Origin: Amycolatopsis japonica | GTDB taxonomy: Bacteria > Actinomycetota > Actinomycetes > Mycobacteriales > Pseudonocardiaceae | Direction of reading: 5' to 3' | DNA length: 64,000 bases | Assembly (NCBI RefSeq): GCF_000732925.1 | Contig: NZ_CP008953.1 | Location: 1,178,001-1,242,000 of the forward strand | Shown: positions 58,818 to 64,000 of the stretch, piece after piece | Position numbering within the stretch: position 1 is the first letter of the stretch | How the letters are laid out: each line of letters starts with the position of its first letter | Notes under the pieces: model-generated | The model's database searches: none | Told to the model about the DNA's origin: nothing | The model's input: only the letters and a program-made list of their open reading frames with translations | Translations under genes and position numbers: made by a program

Positions 58818-59441
58818 TTACTCCAGCACGAGCGCGGTGCCGAAGCCGACCAGCGCCGTGCCGGTGACACCGTCGAGCGCCCGGCGGACCTTGCGGCGTT
58901 CGAGCCAGGTCCGCACGCGGTGCACGAAGAACAGCAGCAGGAGCTGGGCGACCGTGCCCGCGGCCGCGATCGTGTACGCCAGCAGCAGCGCGTCCCCGGT
59001 GCCGGTGACGCCCGGGGTCAGGAACTGCGGCAGCACCGACAGGTACAGCACGAGCACCTTCGGGTTGGTGACGTTGGAGAGGAAGCCTTCCCGCCAGCGG
59101 CGGAATCCGCTCCGCCGGGCGGCTGCGGTCTCGGCGAGCCCGGCGTAGTCCCCGCGGAAGGCGCCGATCAGAGCCCGGACGCCGAGGTAGCAGAGGTACG
59201 CCGCGCCCGCCCATTTCACGGCTTCGAACACCGGCCGCGAGTTCATGATGACCGCGCCGAGACCGAGCGCGGCCGCGGTCGCCTGCGCGAGATTCGCGGC
59301 GCCGACGCCGAAACAGGCCCAACCTCCGCCGCGGACACCGCCGGACAGCGCGTTCTTCAGCACCACCATGTTGTCCGGGCCGGGGACGAGCGCGAGCGCC
59401 AGCATCATCAGCGCGAAACCGCTGTACACACCCCAGGTCAT
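58818..59441 (-). CDS. LysE/RhtB-family amino acid exporter (copy 2)
   Basis: 207 residues with about six transmembrane helices. The family motif is ALALVPGPDNMVVLKNALSGG; the middle AAYLCYLGVRALIGAFRGDY and GFLSNVTNPKVLVLYLSVLPQFL are typical. It should export amino acids or similar metabolites. Its ATG lies inside the stop of the upstream paralogue (ATGA, 4-bp overlap), so both are cotranslated. C-terminal 40 residues are almost identical between the two. Confidence 0.9.
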   Translation of the reverse strand: MTWGVYSGFALMMLALALVPGPDNMVVLKNALSGGVRGGGWACFGVGAANLAQATAAALGLGAVIMNSRPVFEAVKWAGAAYLCYLGVRALIGAFRGDYAGLAETAAARRSGFRRWREGFLSNVTNPKVLVLYLSVLPQFLTPGVTGTGDALLLAYTIAAAGTVAQLLLLFFVHRVRTWLERRKVRRALDGVTGTALVGFGTALVLE

Positions 59442-60070
59442 GACTCGAACACCAAAGCCGCGCCGAAGCCGACCAGCGCCGTGCCGGTGACGCCGTCGAG
59501 CGCCCGCCGGACCTTGCGGCGTTCGAGCCAGGTCCGCACGCGGTGCACGAAGAACAGCAGCGTCAGCAGCCAGATCGCGCCCAGGACGGCGACCGTGTAC
59601 GCGAGCAGCAGCGCGTGCCACGCCGACGTCGTCACCGGATCGAGGAACTGCGGCAGCACCGAGAGGTACAGCACGAGCACCTTCGGGTTGGTGATGTTGG
59701 AAAGGAAGCCCTCGCGGAAGCGGCGGAACCCGCTCGACCGTTGCTGCTTCACCGCCGTGACACCGGAGTAGTCGCCCCGCCACGCGCCGCGCAACGCCTG
59801 GAAACCGAGGAAGACCAGGTATGCGGCGCCGACCCATTTGAGCGTCACGAACACCGGCTGCGACTGCGCGATCACGACACCGAGGCCGAGCGCGGCGGCG
59901 GTGCCCTGGACGGCGTTGGCCACGAAGATCCCGGCCGTGGTGAGGAAACCGCCGCGGGTGCCGCCGGACAGCGAGTTCTTGAGCATCACCATCGTGTCCG
60001 GCCCGGGCGCGAGGACGATCAGGACGACGATGACCAGATAGCTGCTGTACGAACTCCACGTCACGGTCAC
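59438..60070 (-). CDS. LysE/RhtB-family amino acid exporter (copy 1)
   Basis: 210 residues from a GTG at 60070; a second GTG at 60064 is an alternative. The same family landmarks are present: LIVLAPGPDTMVMLKNSLSGG, AAYLVFLGFQALRGAWRGDY, GFLSNITNPKVLVLYLSVLPQFL, then HRVRTWLERRKVRRALDGVTG. It is the upstream member of a tandem pair that overlaps by 4 bp. The two may form a heteromer or have split substrates. Confidence 0.9.
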   Translation of the reverse strand: MTVTWSSYSSYLVIVVLIVLAPGPDTMVMLKNSLSGGTRGGFLTTAGIFVANAVQGTAAALGLGVVIAQSQPVFVTLKWVGAAYLVFLGFQALRGAWRGDYSGVTAVKQQRSSGFRRFREGFLSNITNPKVLVLYLSVLPQFLDPVTTSAWHALLLAYTVAVLGAIWLLTLLFFVHRVRTWLERRKVRRALDGVTGTALVGFGAALVFES

Positions 60071-60205
60071 CCACGCTAGACGCCGGTGGCGGGGGAGTCT
60101 CGCGGATTTCGGTCACAGTCCAAGGCGCGGTCGGCTGCCCTGGGGCGCCACTCACGAGGACTCGTGTCGCTTCGGCGGTCACGTGTGTTCGAGGGGACGG
60201 CGGGC

Positions 60206-60289
60206 GTGATCAGGTGGACGACACGCGCGTAGCCGGCCGGTCCTGCCCCGAGCCGTCCGCCTGGACACGCGTGTCGTCCACCTGATCAC
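60206..60289. repeat. Palindrome with perfect 22-bp arms
   Basis: Arms 60206-60227 and 60268-60289 (core GATCAGGTGGACGACACGCG) are fully complementary around a 40-nt loop. The right arm repeats the GTGTCGTCC and GATCACG units found in the 53653-53736 array. It lies in the 713-bp intergenic region after the LysE pair. Confidence 0.7.
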
Positions 60290-60325
60290 GGGTGTCGGCC
60301 ATCCAGTCACGGCGAGGCCGGGCCG

Positions 60326-60690
60326 GGTGGTCGTGGGTGGCGATTCGGGTTCTATTGAGAGGTAAGTCGAAAATGGCGTGATCGAACCCCTGCCACGCGG
60401 GATTCCGGAATGACTCGCGGGGATGAACGGCGCGCCCGATTGATGTCATTATGTCCGGTTCTCGCGTGGGTCGTGAGTGGCAAGGAGGGTTAGGGCGACC
60501 ATCGCCGCTCGCGACCCTTGGGCAATACTACGCAAAGTGCCCAAATCAGACGTTTTGATCAAAAGTGTCCTTTTTGGACGGTCTGAGGGGCATGCTGGGC
60601 CTCGGCGGTGCGAGCCCGCTCGCACCGCTGACTCCATCACGCCACCTTTGACTTACCCCTCGATAACCCGAATCGCCACTCACGACCACC
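60326..60690. repeat. Diverged 56-bp inverted copies flanking about 250 bp
   Basis: The stretch 60326-60383 and the reverse complement of 60635-60690 share most bases (GGTGGTCGTG, GGCGATTCGGGTT, GAGGGGTAAGTC-like). A third half copy is at about 60466-60496 (GTCGTGAGTGGCAA). Between them lies a short perfect hairpin GCGGTGCGAG/CTCGCACCGC (60605-60628). No gene is supported in 60071-60783. Related segments occur at 1522-1544 and 43078-43096. Confidence 0.55.
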
Positions 60691-60783
60691 TGTACCGAAG
60701 GCTCGCCAGGTCCGTTCGGCCCGATGGGCGACCGACGAACGGACACTCCTCGCCCGTCCCCCGGACGGGTAATGTGCCGTGGC

Positions 60784-61335
60784 ATGCATGAGGGGCAGAT
60801 CGACCTCCTTCCAGGCGAACGGGTCATCTGGGCCGGGCAGCCCGTGCGCAGGCCCCTCTTCAATCCCGGCGACTACTTCAACGTCCCTGTCGGCCTCCTC
60901 TGGCTCGGCGCCGTCACGGTGTTCTTCGCGGCCAACCACGACACGGCGTTCCACACGGCCGCATGGGTCGTGCTCACCGTCGCGGGCGTCCTGCATCTCG
61001 CCGGTAGGCCGCTGATCCGCTACCTCAGGCTCGCCTCGACCACGTACGCCGTGACGGACGGCCGGGTCATCGCGACCAGTTCGCTCGTCCGCCGCAAGGA
61101 GGAGTCCGCGGCGCTGGCCGGCCTCGCGGATCCCGTCGTCACCCCCGGGCCGGGCAAGACCGGGACGATCACCTTCGGCAGGCTCGGCGTGCTGGCGTGG
61201 GCGTCGGCGAACTTCGGCGCCGGCACCGGTAAGGACCGGAAGCCGCCGGTCATCCTGGTGGGCGTCAGCGACGTGGCGAAGGTCCGGGAGAAGCTGGCGA
61301 AAGCCGTCGAAGAGGCGCGAAACCGGAACCCTTAG
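60784..61335 (+). CDS. PH-domain-like membrane protein
   Basis: 183 residues from the ATG at 60784. IDLLPGERVIWAGQPV begins a bacterial PH-like domain. Two membrane helices follow (VPVGLLWLGAVTVFFAA; AAWVVLTVAGVLHLAGRPL). After them come YAVTDGRVIATSSLVRRKEES and VSDVAKVREKLAKAVEEA, the usual PH-like strands and final helix. Such proteins are common small membrane factors of unknown role. It stands alone. Confidence 0.75.
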   Translation: MHEGQIDLLPGERVIWAGQPVRRPLFNPGDYFNVPVGLLWLGAVTVFFAANHDTAFHTAAWVVLTVAGVLHLAGRPLIRYLRLASTTYAVTDGRVIATSSLVRRKEESAALAGLADPVVTPGPGKTGTITFGRLGVLAWASANFGAGTGKDRKPPVILVGVSDVAKVREKLAKAVEEARNRNP

Positions 61336-61422
61336 CGGCCACAACACCTTCACAACATTTCCCGGTGGTGCCGGATGTGAATCTCTCCGCGTTGGCACGG
61401 ATTCCCGACAGGAGAGAGAGAA

Positions 61423-62046
61423 ATGCGCAAGCTTTGGAGCAGCACCCTCGCCCTGCTCGCCGCGGGTGGGCTGTCCGTCACCGTCTCCCCGGCGATTGCG
61501 GAGGCGGCACCGCCTAACTTCAGGATCGGCATCCAGCTGGCCGACAACGGCGGCCGGGGCGGATTCGGGGTCGAGCAGTTCACCGGATTCGCCAACTTCG
61601 GCACCAGCGTGTCGCAGTGGGCCGGGGACAGCAACAACTTCGACCCGGACGGCGCCAGGATCGATCTCAATCCCGCGTTCGGTGGTGGCCAGCTGAACCA
61701 GATCGACTTCCGGATCGGCGGGCAGGCCCGCGACCGCGGCAGGGAACTCGGTCCGGTCACCTACACGCCGTGGGCGAGCCAGGGCGGTGGCACGACCGAC
61801 CTGATCACCGACAGCAACTCCTTCGACCCGGACCAGTACCGGCTGTTCCTGGAGACGCGTCCACTGCCGCCCGGCGTCCAGATCACCGACCTGCGCCTGT
61901 CCATCCTGGCCGTCGACCGCGGCGAGCCGGAGGGCGTGCCCACCTTCACCCGGTGGGCGAGCCAGGGCGGGGGCCAGAGCGACTTCGCCCTGGACGCCAA
62001 CGCCTTCGACCCGGACGGGTTCCGCATCGGGCTCGAAGTCGTCTGA
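61423..62046 (+). CDS. Secreted repeat protein with WASQGGG/NxFDPD motifs
   Basis: 207 residues. Signal peptide about 1-28 (EAAP cleavage). The mature part has three related segments, each with Trp-Ala, a D/SxNxFDPD turn and an Arg-Ile/Leu strand: WAGDSNNFDPDGARIDL, then WASQGGGTTDLITDSNSFDPD, then WASQGGGQSDFALDANAFDPD. The Asp-rich turns could bind calcium. AGGAGAGAG precedes the ATG. I do not recognise the family; a small secreted beta-repeat protein is the best description. Confidence 0.75.
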   Translation: MRKLWSSTLALLAAGGLSVTVSPAIAEAAPPNFRIGIQLADNGGRGGFGVEQFTGFANFGTSVSQWAGDSNNFDPDGARIDLNPAFGGGQLNQIDFRIGGQARDRGRELGPVTYTPWASQGGGTTDLITDSNSFDPDQYRLFLETRPLPPGVQITDLRLSILAVDRGEPEGVPTFTRWASQGGGQSDFALDANAFDPDGFRIGLEVV

Positions 62047-62189
62047 TCCCGGTGCTCGGGTCCCGTGTCGTCCACCGGGGCCCGGGCACCTTCCAGCCGG
62101 AAGAATGACCCGACTGTGTTCGATTCAACTGCGCGGCGCATGTTACCGGCCGGTACACTCAAGCGGTCGTCCAGCGCCGGAGGTATGCC

Positions 62190-64000
62190 GTGCCCTATCC
62201 CACGGACCGTGAACGGGACCGCCCCTGGGTGATGCGGACCTACGCGGGTCACTCGTCCGCGGCCGCGTCCAACGAGCTGTACCGCCGTAACCTCGCGAAG
62301 GGGCAGACCGGCCTCTCGGTCGCCTTCGATCTGCCGACGCAGACCGGTTACGACCCGGATCACCAGCTGTCCAAGGGCGAGGTCGGCAAGGTCGGCGTCC
62401 CGGTCTCGCATATCGGCGACATGCGGCGCCTCTTCGACGGCATCCCGCTCGCCGAAGCCAACACGTCGATGACGATCAACGCGCCCGCCATGTGGCTGCT
62501 GGCGCTCTACGTCTCCGTGGCGCGTGAGCAGGCCGAAGCCGAGGGCCGTGACGTGGACGAGGTGCTGGCGAAGCTCACCGGCACCACGCAGAACGACATC
62601 ATCAAGGAATACCTCTCCCGCGGCACCTACATCTTTCCGCCGGGCCCGAGTCTCCGCCTGATCACCGACATGATCGCGTGGACCGTGCACCACGTGCCGA
62701 AGTGGAACCCGATCAACATCTGCAGCTACCACCTGCAGGAAGCCGGTGCGACGCCGACGCAAGAGGTCGCGTACGCGTTGTGCACCGCCATCGCCGTCCT
62801 CGACGCGGTCCGCGATTCCGGCCAGGTCGAGCAGGCCGACATGGCCAAGGTCGTCGCGCGGATCTCGTTCTTCGTCAACGCCGGGGTGCGGTTCGTCGAA
62901 GAGATGTCGAAGATGCGCGCGTTCACCGCGCTCTGGGACGAGATCACCCGGGATCGTTACGGCGTCACGGATCCCAAGGCGCGGCGGCTGCGCTACGGCG
63001 TGCAGGTCAACTCGCTGGGCCTGACCGAGGCGCAGCCGGAGAACAACGTCCAGCGCATCGTGCTGGAGATGCTCGCGGTCTCCCTTTCCCGCGGTGCCAG
63101 GGCCCGCGCGATCCAGCTGCCCGCGTGGAACGAGGCGCTCGGCCTGCCCCGGCCGTGGGATCAGCAGTGGGCGCTGCGGATGCAGCAGGTGCTGGCGTTC
63201 GAGACCGATCTGCTGGAGTACGAAGACATCTTCGACGGCTCGCACGTCATCCAGGCCAAGGTCGACGAGATCATGACGGGCGCCCGCGAGGAGATCGCGC
63301 GGGTGCAGGATCTGGGCGGCGCGGTGGCGGCCGTCGAGAGCGGCTACATGAAGTCGCAGCTCGTCGCTTCGCTCGCGGAGTACCGGCGTGGCATGGAGAA
63401 CGGCGAGCGGATCCTGGTCGGGGTCAACAAGTTCGAGACCACCGAGCCGTCCCCGCTGCAGGCCGAAGGCGCGAAGGCGATCGAAACGATCGACCCCGCC
63501 GTCGAGAAACAGGCGGTCACCGCGATCGAGGAATGGCGGACGCACCGCGACAACGCGGCCGCCGAGTCGGCGCTGGAGAAGCTGAAGACCGTCGCCAAGA
63601 CTTCGGAGAACCTGTTCGAAGCCACCATCGAGTGCGCCCGCGCCGGGGTCACCACCGGTGAATGGTCGGGTGCGCTGCGCGAGGTGTTCGGCGAATACCG
63701 TGCTCCCACCGGGGTTTCCGCGTCGGCGGCCGCGGGCGAGGGCAACGAGGAGATCCGCCGCGTCCGTGACCGGATCAAGGCGACGAACACCGAAATCGGC
63801 GAGCGGCTGCGGATCCTGGTCGGCAAACCCGGTCTCGACGGGCATTCCAACGGCGCCGAGCAGGTGGCCGTGCGGGCGCGTGACGTCGGTTTCGAGGTGG
63901 TGTACCAGGGCATCCGGCTCACGCCGGAGCAGATCGTCGCGGCCGCCGTCCAGGAGGGCGTGCACGTGGTCGGGCTTTCGGTGCTCTCGGGTTCGCATCT
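62190..64000 (+). CDS. MeaA / ethylmalonyl-CoA mutase-type B12 mutase (partial, runs off the window)
   Basis: 603 residues are visible from a GTG with a GGAGG site; the 3' end lies outside. The large catalytic barrel begins [21 protein letters not shown] and has the mutase segments [56 protein letters not shown] and [11 protein letters not shown]. The C-terminal cobalamin domain shows the base-off motif [11 protein letters not shown] (D-x-H-x-x-G). This matches proteins annotated MeaA, which rearrange ethylmalonyl-CoA in acetyl-CoA assimilation. Butyryl-CoA or methylmalonyl-CoA mutase relatives are the alternatives. Its cofactor would come from the adenosyltransferase at 55.2 kb. Confidence 0.92.
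   Translation, partial: MPYPTDRERDRPWVMRTYAGHSSAAASNELYRRNLAKGQTGLSVAFDLPTQTGYDPDHQLSKGEVGKVGVPVSHIGDMRRLFDGIPLAEANTSMTINAPAMWLLALYVSVAREQAEAEGRDVDEVLAKLTGTTQNDIIKEYLSRGTYIFPPGPSLRLITDMIAWTVHHVPKWNPINICSYHLQEAGATPTQEVAYALCTAIAVLDAVRDSGQVEQADMAKVVARISFFVNAGVRFVEEMSKMRAFTALWDEITRDRYGVTDPKARRLRYGVQVNSLGLTEAQPENNVQRIVLEMLAVSLSRGARARAIQLPAWNEALGLPRPWDQQWALRMQQVLAFETDLLEYEDIFDGSHVIQAKVDEIMTGAREEIARVQDLGGAVAAVESGYMKSQLVASLAEYRRGMENGERILVGVNKFETTEPSPLQAEGAKAIETIDPAVEKQAVTAIEEWRTHRDNAAAESALEKLKTVAKTSENLFEATIECARAGVTTGEWSGALREVFGEYRAPTGVSASAAAGEGNEEIRRVRDRIKATNTEIGERLRILVGKPGLDGHSNGAEQVAVRARDVGFEVVYQGIRLTPEQIVAAAVQEGVHVVGLSVLSGSH

Noticed and set aside
61761..63998. A 745-codon open frame on the minus strand across the secreted repeat protein and the mutase
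   Set aside because: It is a shadow of the MeaA-type gene, whose plus-strand translation matches B12 mutases throughout.
57149..64000. rRNA operon expected after murA by analogy with M. tuberculosis
   Set aside because: No rRNA sequence is seen; genes for a protease, exporters and a mutase occupy this region.

Overview
The window is high-GC actinobacterial DNA and most resembles the family Pseudonocardiaceae, probably an Amycolatopsis-like organism. That call is inferred from gene content, frequent GTG starts, secreted and cell-wall proteins, a DUF3558 lipoprotein beside WXG100-like genes, and leaderless promoters. No ribosomal RNA is present to confirm it.

Two kinds of sequence alternate. 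The backbone (about 21.97-57.15 kb) follows the gene order of the Mycobacterium tuberculosis argS-murA region: argS, lysA, hom, thrC, thrB, rho, rpmE, prfA, prmC, a Sua5 gene, a WecA-like gene, an AtpI-like gene, atpBEFHAGDC, a DUF2550 gene, a cobalamin adenosyltransferase gene and murA. It is interrupted by a P-loop kinase gene and a secreted peptidase-like gene between rho and rpmE, by a 6.4-kb block of unknown, membrane, hydrolase, MerR and HD genes between prfA and prmC, by a secreted M6-type protease between prmC and the Sua5 gene, and by aroA plus a 50-residue ORF after the DUF2550 gene.

The left part (0-20 kb) is accessory. A minus-strand group (2.8-8.3 kb) encodes a short UvrA-like ABC ATPase, a SnoaL-like protein, a flavin monooxygenase-like protein and a cation/proton antiporter. 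At 8.7-9.95 kb lie two small paralogous unknown genes and a secreted protein. Next come an EACC1-type gene and a caspase-TPR gene that overlap by 4 bp, the best candidate for a little-studied conflict (immunity or self-destruction) module. A secreted SH3-like protein, a winged-helix regulator and a five-gene, 4-bp-overlapping operon with YbaB-like, WXG100-like and lipoprotein products follow. A tRNA-Arg(CCG), an epoxide hydrolase and a metal-handling group (CDF exporter, DUF305, DUF3105) close this part.

The right part (57-64 kb) holds a secreted trypsin-like protease, an LAxTG-anchored surface protein, twin LysE exporters, a repeat-rich 0.7-kb intergenic region, a PH-like membrane protein, a secreted repeat protein and a MeaA/ethylmalonyl-CoA mutase gene that runs off the window. 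The adenosyltransferase at 55.2 kb makes the cofactor form this mutase family uses.

Long perfect or near-perfect palindromes from several sequence families recur between genes, often touching stop codons, and look like dispersed terminator-like repeats. Regulatory DNA that can be read includes an operator inside the CDF promoter, an operator at the start of the SRPBCC gene, a MerR-type long-spacer promoter, paired DosR-like boxes before the ATP synthase operon, and a rho promoter with a leader of about 335 nt.
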